Of a stretch of 13,317 bases of DNA, positions 6,618 to 12,968 are shown one piece after another. The DNA is taken from contig JAGKVC010000090.1 in NCBI GenBank assembly GCA_021152595.1, positions 1 to 13,317 of the forward strand, given 5' to 3'. The notes beneath the pieces were generated by a model. It had not been told where the DNA came from, did not search any database, and worked only from the letters and a program-made list of their open reading frames with translations. Positions within the stretch are counted from its first letter, which is position 1, and every line of letters starts with the position of its first letter. Source of the DNA: Clostridia bacterium. GTDB taxonomy: Bacteria > Bacillota > Clostridia > Oscillospirales > Ruminococcaceae. The position numbers were made by a program, and so were the translations under genes.

Positions 6618-6902
6618 ATGAGCGTCGTAATCGTAGGCGGCAATGACCGCATGGCAACCAGATATCAGGATATCTGCAAACAATTCAATTTCAAATCCAA
6701 GGTTTTCACCCAGATGCCGACCGATTTTGAAAACAAGATCGGCTTCCCTGATCTGATGGTCGTGTTCACAAGCACCTGTTCGCATAAAATGCTGGCGGGC
6801 GTCAAGAACCGTTCTGAAAAGCACGGGATTCCGGTCAGGCATGTTCACAGCGCAAGTGTCAGCGCGCTGAAAAAGCTGCTGTCACAAATCGACGGGAAAT
6901 AA
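6618..6902 (+). CDS. DUF2325 family protein
   Basis: 94 aa cytoplasmic protein. It begins with the family signature VVIVGGNDRM and keeps the other landmarks: a central DLMVVFTSTCSHKM strand with a Cys-Ser-His motif, then GVKNRSEKHGIPVRHVHSASVSALKKLL, where the family has the K..GKP..... SS...L pattern. The fold is probably Rossmann-like; the biochemical role is not established. AAAGGAGG precedes ATG 6618 at a seven-base gap. It is preceded by palindrome 7 and the DtxR-like regulator gene, so it likely belongs to the same metal response. The single Cys/His pair could bind metal or a redox cofactor, but this is a guess. Confidence 0.8.
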   Translation: MSVVIVGGNDRMATRYQDICKQFNFKSKVFTQMPTDFENKIGFPDLMVVFTSTCSHKMLAGVKNRSEKHGIPVRHVHSASVSALKKLLSQIDGK

Positions 6903-6972
6903 TTCGCAGCACCGTTTCCATTTTATTAGGGCTAATTAAAATTCAGGTGGATTCTCTTACAAAACAGGAGGC

Positions 6973-7190
6973 TAATAACGGTTAAAAAGAATAAGGTATC
7001 GCTTCGCGATGCTATTATGAATGGGTGCCTCACTTGTAGGCACCCAAGCCCGCGAACGCTTGAACGCCGGGGGAGTTTCGCACTCTGCGGAGAGCGACGA
7101 GGGCTCTGCCCTCGACCTGCAAGCCTTTGAAAAGGCTTGCGCGAAACTTTTGATATGGGCGATATCCAAACTATTTGTTTTAACAATAAT
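6973..7190. repeat. Multi-hairpin intergenic element with imperfect terminal inverted repeats
   Basis: The ends GTTAAAAAGAATAAGGTATCGC (6981-7002, given in part) and, inverted, 7160-7184 share GTTAAAA...(G)ATATCGC-like sequence. Inside are nested perfect stems: ATCGC/GCGAT (6998-7010), GGGTGCCT/AGGCACCC (7023-7045), AGTTTCGC/GCGAAACT (7074-7081 with 7141-7148) enclosing CGAGGGC/GCCCTCG (7098-7114) and GCAAGCCTTT/AAAGGCTTGC (7119-7140). It codes for nothing convincing on either strand. Size and terminal repeats fit a MITE or REP-like mobile element, but a structured RNA is the alternative. It separates the iron cluster from the flavodoxin gene. Confidence 0.65.
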
Positions 7191-7232
7191 TTGCCAACCA
7201 CCCAAAAGTAATATGCCCTTTTATTTTTGCTT

Positions 7233-7265
7233 TGTACAGATCCTTCCGGTCTGTGCAGATATAAT
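7233..7265 (+). promoter_or_regulatory. Probable flavodoxin promoter with adjoining inverted repeat
   Basis: TATAAT at 7260-7265, but no -35 at the normal distance. Immediately upstream is an inverted repeat, TGTACAGA (7233-7240)-N9-TCTGTGCA (7250-7257), lying exactly where -35 and spacer should be. This suggests an activator- or repressor-controlled promoter. Confidence 0.5.
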
Positions 7266-7321
7266 CCCGGCTCCGGCGTGACTGTCCGGCGCAGGAATCA
7301 TCACAAGGAGGAATATACACT

Positions 7322-7729
7322 ATGAAAACAGCAGTCATCTACTGGAGCGGCACCGGCAACACCGAGGCCATGGCAAACGCAGTCGCAGAGGGCGCAGGCG
7401 CAGATCTCTTCACTGTCTCCGATTTCAGCGGCAGCATTGCAGAGCTCGATGCAGTTGCATTCGGCTGCCCGGCAATGGGCGCTGAGGTGCTGGAGGAGGA
7501 CGAATTTGAGCCGTTCTTCACTTCGATCGAGGGCGATCTGAGCGGCAAGAAGGTTCTGCTCTTCGGCTCCTACGGCTGGGGCGACGGCGAGTGGATGCGC
7601 AACTGGGCAGACCGCACAAAGGCTGCCGGTGCAACGCTTGTCGGCGATGAGGGCTATATTGTAAATGAAGCCCCCACTGATGACGATGTTGCCAAGCTGA
7701 AGGCACTGGGTGCCGAGCTTGCTTCATAA
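7322..7729 (+). CDS. Short-chain flavodoxin
   Basis: 135 aa, the usual size of clostridial flavodoxins. The FMN phosphate loop is SGTGNT (9-14). The 50s loop FGCPAMGAEVLEEDEFEPF and the 90s loop FGSYGWGDGEWM (81-92) supply the isoalloxazine contacts, with W91 or Y84 likely stacking on the flavin. It is a soluble cytoplasmic one-electron carrier that can replace ferredoxin when iron is short, which fits its place next to the iron-uptake genes, although none of the TTAG-N6-CTAA palindromes precede it. AAGGAGGA lies eight bases before ATG 7322. It appears monocistronic or read through into the structured leader that follows. Confidence 0.93.
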   Translation: MKTAVIYWSGTGNTEAMANAVAEGAGADLFTVSDFSGSIAELDAVAFGCPAMGAEVLEEDEFEPFFTSIEGDLSGKKVLLFGSYGWGDGEWMRNWADRTKAAGATLVGDEGYIVNEAPTDDDVAKLKALGAELAS

Positions 7730-7757
7730 CCCTTTTTTTCTGGTCCGCCGGGATCAT

Positions 7758-7881
7758 CCGGCAAATGTATCACGCCCTCCTCTCTGCAAGGAGGGCTGTA
7801 CATTTCCGGTGTCCATATCCGTCGGGGAACGCTCCTTCCGTTCTCCGCAAAATCAAAGGCTTTTCCGGAAACCGGAAAGGC
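7758..7881 (+). other. Structured leader with three stem-loops upstream of the DUF6110 gene
   Basis: Stem 1 (7758-7809): CCGG, AAATGTA and GCCCTCCT pair with AGGAGGGC, TACATTT and CCGG around loop CTCTGCA. Stem 2 (7823-7847): CGGGGAACG/CGTTCTCCG. Stem 3 (7859-7881): GCTTTTCCGG/CCGGAAAGGC with loop AAA. An alternative pairing GCCGG (7747-7751)/CCGGC (7758-7762) competes with the base of stem 1. No U-run follows any of them. No promoter was found in this gap. A metal-responsive leader or a repeat element are both possible. Confidence 0.5.
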
Positions 7882-7906
7882 ATCATCAGAAAAGGAGTGT
7901 ATCAAA

Positions 7907-8167
7907 ATGGCAAACATTCTCAAAAACCAGAAATTTCTCTGCGCACTGGGCGGCGCGGCTGCTGTCATTCTCGGCAAGCAGATCCTGACCGCAAAAAAGA
8001 CCAGAGAGCTTGCAGTCAGCGGTCTCGCAAAGGGCATGAAGCTCCAGAGCGATGCAAAGGCTGCTTATCAGAGCATGAAGGATGAGGCGCAGGATCTCTG
8101 CTATGATGCAAAGGCAAAGGCTGGCATCGCAGAGGAAGCAGCAGCGGAACCGGAAGATGAAGTATAA
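7907..8167 (+). CDS. DUF6110-like small protein with N-terminal membrane segment
   Basis: 86 aa. After MANILKNQKF there is a hydrophobic, Gly/Ala-rich helix (LCALGGAAAVILGKQIL, about 11-27), then an amphipathic, Ala/Lys/Glu-rich helical tail ending in an acidic stretch. This layout matches the DUF6110 family, which is found beside HMA-type metal ATPases in gut Firmicutes; its function is not known. The last 11 bases overlap the start of the next gene, so the two are translationally coupled and probably work together. AAAGGAG precedes ATG 7907. The family call rests on the pattern and the neighbour. Confidence 0.65.
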   Translation: MANILKNQKFLCALGGAAAVILGKQILTAKKTRELAVSGLAKGMKLQSDAKAAYQSMKDEAQDLCYDAKAKAGIAEEAAAEPEDEV

Positions 8168-8687
8168 TATCATCTACGACAAGCCCGGCAGGCTGCGGCT
8201 CCGCTGCGGTGCCTATGCGTTTGACAAGCGCCACGAAGCGTATCTGCTCGATCTGATCGGCAAATGCAGCTATGTGGTCTCCGCAGAGGTACACAGCGAA
8301 AACGGCGGCATCTTAGTCTGCTACCGCGCCGGATTCCGGCAGGCTGTGCTGGATCTTGTCGCAGGCATCGGCAAAGGCTCGCTGAAAACAATCTCAACCC
8401 CCGAGGGCGATATCCGGAAGATCGACGATACATACAAAGGACAGCTCCGCGGCATGGTGCTGAGACGATGTCTCAAGCGCCTGCTGCTGCCGGCTCCGAT
8501 CCGCCACATTATGACATTTGTGCGCGGTCTGAGCTATGTTGCAAAGGGTATTTCCACGCTGCTCGGCGGCGAGCTGACCGTGGATGTGCTGGACGGTGCA
8601 TCCGTCGGCGCGTCAGATGCAGTGTGCAGTCAAGCGCATGCCAAAAAAAATGCCAAAAAAAGGAAACAACGGCAGCAATACATTTGA
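8157..8687 (+). pseudogene. P1B-type metal ATPase, N-terminal fragment (truncated)
   Basis: 176 codons remain of a protein normally about 800 aa or longer. Residues 1-65 form an HMA-like ferredoxin fold that lacks the CxxC metal site (IIYDKPGRLRLRCG..., then SAEVHSENGGILVCYR). Residues 95-153 hold the pre-membrane segment LKRLLLPAPIRHIMTFVRGLSYVAKG and VDVLDGASVGAS, which in full-length relatives leads straight into the first core membrane span, then DKTGT and the rest. Here homology stops at about 8615. The last 17 residues (AHAKKNAKKRK...) are an out-of-frame reading of the Lys-rich start of the next gene, so they are not native. Metal transport cannot be performed by this remnant. ATG 8157 overlaps the DUF6110 gene by 11 bases. 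Confidence 0.82.
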
Positions 8688-10881
8688 TGCTTCTCAGATG
8701 AGGATGCACCTGAAACAGCACATAGAGCAGGTCGGCGATCTCATGACAACTACAGAGAACATCGAGGAGTACGCAGAGTTCCTCGATGCGCTGAACGACC
8801 TCAACCGTCTGACAGAGGATTATTATACCCTTTCGCCGGAGGGAACATGTCCTCTGATGACCGAGGAGGGAAAAAAGCAGCTCCAGACCGCCTATCAGAA
8901 CGCTATGAAAGCAGCAGGACGGATCGTACTCGGTGAAGAAACAGGTGCGGTCAATGCACAGATGCGCACGATCGCAGGCGAGCTGCTTCCGATGCTTGAA
9001 ACGGACAATGCCGCCCTTGAAATGACAAATGTTTCCCGTGAGCCTGTTACGCTGCCTGCCCTCATCGGCAACGACCCGAAAACCATGAAGAAAGCCGGAA
9101 CAGCCTATTTTGCTGATATGCTGCGAGGACTTGTTCCGGCGGAGGAGCTTTCGGAAATCAAAAAACAGCCGCAGTTTTTCCAGGCAATGTGCGATTTTTC
9201 CAAAGAATACCAAAAACTCTATGCTCAGATTTTCCTATACACAGACAAAACAAGCGGTCAGCGCACGCTGCGTCTTGACCCGGGATGCAATGTAGACAAG
9301 CGTAATGCAGCGATGAGTGCCGTTTCATCGCTGGTCGGAAAAAAAGGTCTGATCGCGGAAGCACAGCCGATGATCGCAATTATCAACGGAAAGCCGGTTG
9401 CCGGCACATTCATGACAAAGGCGTTTGATTACTGCTCTACCGACATTACCGAAAAGAAGGTGCGGAGTACTATAAAAATCATCCGATGGAGCATGGTACG
9501 CTGGCACCGGGACATCTGCGCATTGTTCCGGAAAACGAATGGAATAAATACAGTCTGCAATCTCTTGCCAATACGCTCAAAATGGACGAAAATAAGAAGT
9601 GGAATCAGTTTGCGGTTCTGAACTATATGGATAAGATCGTTGCATCCACAGAGAAAAAAAGGAAAAAGGAGGCAAAATCCGAAGAACGGTCAAACGAGAT
9701 CAGGCAGAAGGTCTTCGGTCAGGAGATTAAGCCGAAGCAGGAAATCAAGCCGCTGGAAGGAGCAGCTTACTGCGGCCTATCGGGAGGCGATTGAAAAATC
9801 CGATCTCTATCAGCAGCTCGTCAATGAAACCGATCCTAAAAAGCTGGCATTGAACATCGACAAAGCAGGGCAGCAGGAACTCGAAAATTACAAGGGTGTG
9901 AAGCTGGACGGCAGCAAGGCGGAACATTACTGTGCTCAGACACCTATGACGGATGCGCTTATAAAGAAATGGAAAGAGAGCTTTCAGCGGGAATTTGCCC
10001 ATGAGATCGGACCCAAGAAGATGGAAAAAGCGCTCAGCGGACTCAAATCCCACACGCCGAATCTGTTTCACCGTAATTCGGCAGAGATCATCGCACTACG
10101 CGAAAAAACAGAGATGCTCAAACGCACGCTCAAGGAAAAGGGATTCGGTGCAATGCAGGATCCTGCTGTTCGGCAGATGATGAAGGATACCTATCAGGCA
10201 AGCATTCAGTATACGCTTGCAAAGCGCAGAGAAGCCGGCGTGAGCGAAGCGGACAGCACATGGCGCCCCAAGACACCGGGCGGCAAGGCACGCTATGAGG
10301 CAGCACTCGCCGTTGAAGCATACACAAAGCAGTTTCTGGATGAGAAGGAGCTGATGCGGGAAGCTGAGCTGGATGTGAAGCAGCAGGAGGAGGAGCAGAT
10401 TCTCGCAGCACAGCTCAGCGAACAGAATAAGCAATTCGGCGGAAAGGGCGCGGCGGATACTGCGGTTCAGACAGCCCTGCAAAATATCAAAAATAGCTAT
10501 GATCCTCAGGCGTTTATGTACCTTCAGGAAGAACAGCAGAGACAGCTCATGGAGGAAAAGATCGCTGGGTTCATTGCAGTGCGCACCGTTGCACAGGCAA
10601 GCGAGCGTGCCGTGAAAAACGGCATGAAGATCAGCCAAGCACAGTTTGACGCTGCTGTAAAGGATGCAGTGGAGGAAGTGCGTGAGCGGGAGGATTTCAA
10701 AGAACTGATGTCCGGCAATCCTGTAGCCGATCTCGTGGATGCAGCCAATACCCCCGGCGGAAAGGGCATTATGATCAAGCTCGCGCAGGCGCAGAAGAAG
10801 ATTGATCAGCAGATGAAGCTCGCAGAGAACGGAAAACAGGCGGAGGTGAATAAGAACGCCCCGGCTCGGGATATGCAGTAA
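8638..10881 (+). pseudogene. Large unrecognised protein gene, broken by two compensating frameshifts
   Basis: Three segments read as one protein of about 746 aa: from ATG 8638 (MPKKMPKKGNNGSNTF) to about 9465, then one base is missing (EKKVR|EYYKNHPMEHG), the next frame runs to about 9755, then one extra base (KPLE|EQLTAAYREAIEK) returns to the first frame until TAA 10879-10881. The protein is hydrophilic and mostly helical, with no signal peptide or membrane span; the C-terminal 250 residues are Gln/Glu/Lys-rich and likely coiled coil. I do not recognise a catalytic motif. No ribosome binding site or promoter precedes 8638, because the sequence begins right at the ATPase breakpoint, so the copy was probably dead on arrival or moved as part of a larger rearrangement. 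A longer in-frame start at ATG 8584 would lie in ATPase sequence. Confidence 0.7.
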
Positions 10882-10909
10882 CCGCCCGGCCAAAATCGAT
10901 CAGAACACA

Positions 10910-10950
10910 AAACCGCATTGTCCCGGATTTCGGGGCAATGCGGTTTGTTT
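10910..10950 (+). terminator. Strong intrinsic terminator after the frameshifted gene
   Basis: AAACCGCATTGTCCCG (10910-10925), loop GATTT, CGGGGCAATGCGGTTT (10931-10946), then GTTT: a 16-bp stem with one G-U. It also serves the minus strand, where the stop codon of a convergent gene fragment abuts it. Confidence 0.88.
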
Positions 10951-11080
10951 ACAGTAAAACCATACTGACGCGGCAGTCGCCGAGCTCTGTATGAATGCGC
11001 TGCTTCAGTTGTGTGACGGTCTCGCGTATTGCAGCAAAGTTTGTTTCATCAGGGATCAATTTAATATGAGCAAAGACTAT
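10949..11080 (-). pseudogene. C-terminal fragment of an unrecognised protein
   Basis: The minus strand is open for 43 codons between stops and ends HIKLIPDETNFAAIRE then TVTQLKQRIHTELGD, CRVSMVLL-stop. There is no start codon except a Met four residues from the end, and no ribosome binding site. The sequence reads like a genuine folded C-terminus, and its stop touches the shared terminator, as the end of a real gene would. Upstream, at 11081 and beyond, frame and similarity are lost. Probably the surviving tail of a deleted gene; the family is not recognised. Confidence 0.4.
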
Positions 11081-11082
11081 TT

Positions 11083-11106
11083 AATGCCCGGCGTTTGCCG
11101 GGTATT
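11083..11106. terminator. Possible terminator hairpin
   Basis: AATGCCCGGC, loop GTTT, GCCGGGTATT: a 10-bp stem with one G-U, followed by TCATTT on the plus strand. No gene upstream needs it on either strand. Confidence 0.45.
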
Positions 11107-11490
11107 TCATTTGTAATATTGTCTTTCAGAAGCGTACGGATTTACGATATAACATCTTTCTTGTGTATCTCAAATCGAATGCCCCATGAATGAGAATGCA
11201 TAAATCTTTAACGATACTGACCAAAAAACATTGTGGGGATAAGTCTGACTTATGCAGTCCTCCAAACTTCTCTCTAAAGTGAAAAAAACAGCCGTTTTGT
11301 GAGGATATAAGTGAGAGCCGCCGTAAATCTCCACAAGCTCAGAAACGGAAGCATAATGCACAGAATGTTGCCGGCCGTTTTGTGCAGTCAAACAAAGTTT
11401 CAGGAACAGACTATTATTTTAGCGCATATCTGTAGGGCTGTATGAGAGGCGGTTCTCTCAAATCAATCCAAAATCAGGGAGGTAACCAAA
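11107..11490. other. Gene-poor decayed stretch before the excisionase gene
   Basis: No credible gene. A minus-strand reading at 11170-11391 is open for 73 codons but starts at TTG without a ribosome binding site and matches nothing I know. The 11-base direct repeat GCCGTTTTGTG occurs at 11291-11301 and 11374-11384. A perfect stem TGAGAG/CTCTCA (11443-11460) lies just before the next gene's ribosome binding site. Likely the outer edge of the integrative element or the scar of older insertions. Confidence 0.4.
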
Positions 11491-11766
11491 ATGAAGAGAA
11501 AGCAAACCGAGATCATCGACCGCATCCTCGATCTTCTGACCGAGCTCGTTGATGACGCGCCTGCCAATCCGCAGGCAAAAACTCCGCCGATGGAAATGCT
11601 CACGATCAAGGAATGCACCGAAGCGGTCAGGGGCATTTCCGAGCATACCGTCCGCAAACTGGTCGCGCAGGGGCGTGTCCGTTATATCCGTACCGGCGAG
11701 GGTGAGCGCGGTAAAATCCTCATCAGCAAGCAATCTCTGCTTGACTATCTGGGAGGTGAGAAATAA
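11491..11766 (+). CDS. Excisionase-like helix-turn-helix DNA-binding protein
   Basis: 91 aa. After a hydrophilic N-terminus, residues 36-88 form the compact excisionase/MerR-type winged helix: MLTIKECTEAVRGISEHTVR (recognition helix around SEHTVRKLVAQG), then the wing RVRYIRTGEGERGKILISK and the closing helix QSLLDYL. Such proteins bend DNA at attachment sites and bias tyrosine integrases towards excision. GGGAGGT lies eight bases before ATG 11491. The integrase gene 1.2 kb downstream supports an Xis role; a helper regulator of the element is the alternative. The gene is intact and ends 40 bases from the convergent methyltransferase. Confidence 0.85.
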   Translation: MKRKQTEIIDRILDLLTELVDDAPANPQAKTPPMEMLTIKECTEAVRGISEHTVRKLVAQGRVRYIRTGEGERGKILISKQSLLDYLGGEK

Positions 11767-11767
11767 C

Positions 11768-11793
11768 AAAGCACCTGCCGCAGCAGATGCTTT
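11768..11793 (-). terminator. Terminator between the convergent xis and methyltransferase genes
   Basis: AAAGCA-x-CTGC, loop of four, GCAG-x-TGCTTT: 10 paired bases with one mismatch. On the minus strand TTTGTTATTT follows, so it mainly ends the methyltransferase transcript. The plus side is weaker. Confidence 0.6.
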
Positions 11794-11806
11794 ATCCATA
11801 AACAAA

Positions 11807-12415
11807 TTATTTAGTCCGTTTCTTTGTAATGACCGCAATCGCGCAAGGCATCCTGCCGTCAGCCACATGGTACTCTACATTCGCATAGCCCATATCTGCA
11901 AAGAACTGCTTGTACGATGCCAGATCAAACTGCCGCTTGAAATCCGCGCCGAGCAGCGTGATGAATTTGACCGCGGCTGTACCGGTTCCCTTCGACATAT
12001 TGATGTATGTCGGAATGATGATCCTGCCGCCCGGTTTCACAACACGCTCCAGTTCATGCAGCGCCAGTTCTGGATTCGGCAGCAAATGAATCACATTCCC
12101 GGCGACCACCTTATCAAAACGATTGTCTTTGCATTTGAGCGCCGTAATGTCCGCCCTGCGGAAAACGACATTCTCAAATTTCCGGCATTTCTTTTCAGCC
12201 TGCCGCAGCATCCCCGCAGCGAAATCGGTTGCGATCAGCCGCCTGCACTTTTTTGCGATATAAATGCTGATCGCGCCGGTTCCGCAGGCACATTCCAGCA
12301 CCGTATCAGACGGCTCGATGAATTCAGCCACCTTTTCGCCTGTACCACGATAGACCTTACCATTGTAAACCTGCTCAAATAGATCGTACAGCGGTGAGAT
12401 TTTGTCTCAGAACAT
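11807..12415 (-). pseudogene. Class I SAM-dependent methyltransferase with a stop at codon 3
   Basis: From ATG 12415 the frame reads M-F-stop-DKISPLYDLFEQVYNGK..., and would be 202 aa with Trp (TGG) in place of TGA (12409-12407); relatives begin MFWD. Motif I is ECACGTG (41-47 of the restored protein), motif II LIATDFAAGMLRQAEKKC, then ADITALKC, a VVAGNVIHLLPNP motif IV and LERVVKPGGRIIIPTYI. It would methylate a small molecule; the substrate is unknown. AAGGAGG (12431-12425) stands nine bases before ATG 12415 and the promoter is perfect, so that ATG is the true start and the TGA is a recent nonsense change. GTG 12331 could restart translation and would keep motif I but drop 28 residues. The rest of the frame is undamaged. 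Confidence 0.8.
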
Positions 12416-12424
12416 GGAGTCCGT

Positions 12425-12431
12425 CCTCCTT
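12425..12431 (-). promoter_or_regulatory. Ribosome binding site that fixes the methyltransferase start
   Basis: AAGGAGG on the minus strand, nine bases before ATG 12415. It shows that translation was meant to begin two codons before the in-frame TGA, not at the internal GTG 12331. Confidence 0.85.
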
Positions 12432-12453
12432 ATCATCAGATTGCCATATCAAA

Positions 12454-12482
12454 ATTATAGCATGAGTGACGGAAAAAGTCAA
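12454..12482 (-). promoter_or_regulatory. Strong promoter of the methyltransferase gene
   Basis: On the minus strand TTGACT, 17-base spacer, TATAAT, with TGC just before the -10 (extended -10). Nearly full consensus and intact. Confidence 0.85.
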
Positions 12483-12613
12483 ACCAAATACGATGCCAAA
12501 CATCAGGGGGAATGCGATTCAGGAGGAAAACGGGCAAATCCGGAGTATCCGTATACTTTTGATTTTGACGGAATAGCAAGCACAGAAAGTGGTGCATTCT
12601 TTCCGCTTTCGGT

Positions 12614-12642
12614 GATTTTTGAGCACATACCCCTCAAAAATC
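12614..12642. repeat. Perfect inverted repeat A upstream of the integrase gene
   Basis: GATTTTTGAG, nine-base loop, CTCAAAAATC: a 10-bp perfect stem. It lies three bases from repeat B, which has the same loop length. Confidence 0.7.
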
Positions 12643-12645
12643 TCA

Positions 12646-12670
12646 GTTCAGGGAACCCGCCGCCCTGAAC
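12646..12670. repeat. Perfect inverted repeat B upstream of the integrase gene
   Basis: GTTCAGGG, nine-base loop, CCCTGAAC: an 8-bp perfect stem in tandem with repeat A. Flanked by ATCTCA on both sides (12640-12645 and 12672-12677). No U-run, so not a plain terminator. Integrase arm sites, an Xis site or an attachment region are the options. Confidence 0.6.
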
Positions 12671-12731
12671 AATCTCACTTCATTTTCCAGACTCAGCCTG
12701 AAACCGCATTTTTCTGAGCGGAAGAAGAAAA

Positions 12732-12869
12732 ATGAGAAAGTACAAGCAGGTCAAGAAGAGTAAGGACATTTTTGATATGAAAGAGTTGGCAGAGGTCGAA
12801 CACCCGCCGCCGCTGCGGAAAGCAAATCAATCTGGGGATCAGATAAATATAGTTGACTTTAAATTGTGA
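12732..12869 (+). CDS. Possible small basic protein, 45 aa
   Basis: ATG 12732 opens a frame of 45 codons beginning MRKYKQVKKSKDIFDMKELA and ending INIVDFKL, preceded by the weak GGAAGAAG. The Lys-rich start and acidic middle look protein-like, and its end overlaps the integrase promoter, as often seen with small genes in mobile elements. I do not recognise it and chance cannot be excluded. Confidence 0.3.
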   Translation: MRKYKQVKKSKDIFDMKELAEVEHPPPLRKANQSGDQINIVDFKL

Positions 12870-12881
12870 AAGTATTATAAT
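12853..12881 (+). promoter_or_regulatory. Promoter of the integrase gene
   Basis: TTGACT (12853-12858), 17-base spacer, TATAAT (12876-12881). Predicted start near 12888, about 30 bases before the leader peptide. Confidence 0.85.
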
Positions 12882-12917
12882 GATGGTGATATATTCGCTG
12901 TCGGAAACGGAGGTATA

Positions 12918-12968
12918 ATGAAACAGACAGTATGCGCCGTCGCAATCAGAAAGGCGGCGGACAGATGA
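12918..12968 (+). CDS. 16-residue leader peptide coupled to the integrase
   Basis: ATG 12918 has GGAGG (12909-12913) only four bases upstream and encodes MKQTVCAVAIRKAADR, ending TGA 12966-12968. That stop overlaps the integrase ATG (12965) as ATGA. The integrase itself has only a weak ribosome binding site, so it is probably translated by coupling to this leader. It could also be read as a chance reading frame; an in-frame integrase start at ATG 12932 inside it is an alternative. Confidence 0.5.
   Translation: MKQTVCAVAIRKAADR

Larger units (their letters stand above)
12483..12731. other. Non-coding stretch between the methyltransferase promoter and the integrase region
   Basis: No gene is supported. 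A plus-strand frame at 12402-12668 runs antisense through the methyltransferase promoter and start, lacks a ribosome binding site, and is taken as chance. The notable content is the tandem inverted repeats A and B and a weaker CTCAG-N17-CTGAG repeat near 12690-12718. Confidence 0.5.

Noticed and set aside
6926..6935. TTAGGGCTAA as an eighth iron palindrome
   Set aside because: The arms match but the spacing is two bases rather than six, and it lies after DUF2325 without a promoter.
6932..7281. Arg/Ser-rich frames across the multi-hairpin element
   Set aside because: They are translations of the hairpin DNA itself and lack ribosome binding sites, so no gene is called.
7732..7740. T-run after the flavodoxin stop as a terminator
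   Set aside because: There is no stem immediately before it; the nearest hairpin (GGCAC/GTGCC) is inside the coding end and too far away.
9325..9621. Programmed frameshifting in the large unknown gene
   Set aside because: No slippery heptamer or downstream pseudoknot is visible at either site, and two opposite shifts are better explained by indels.
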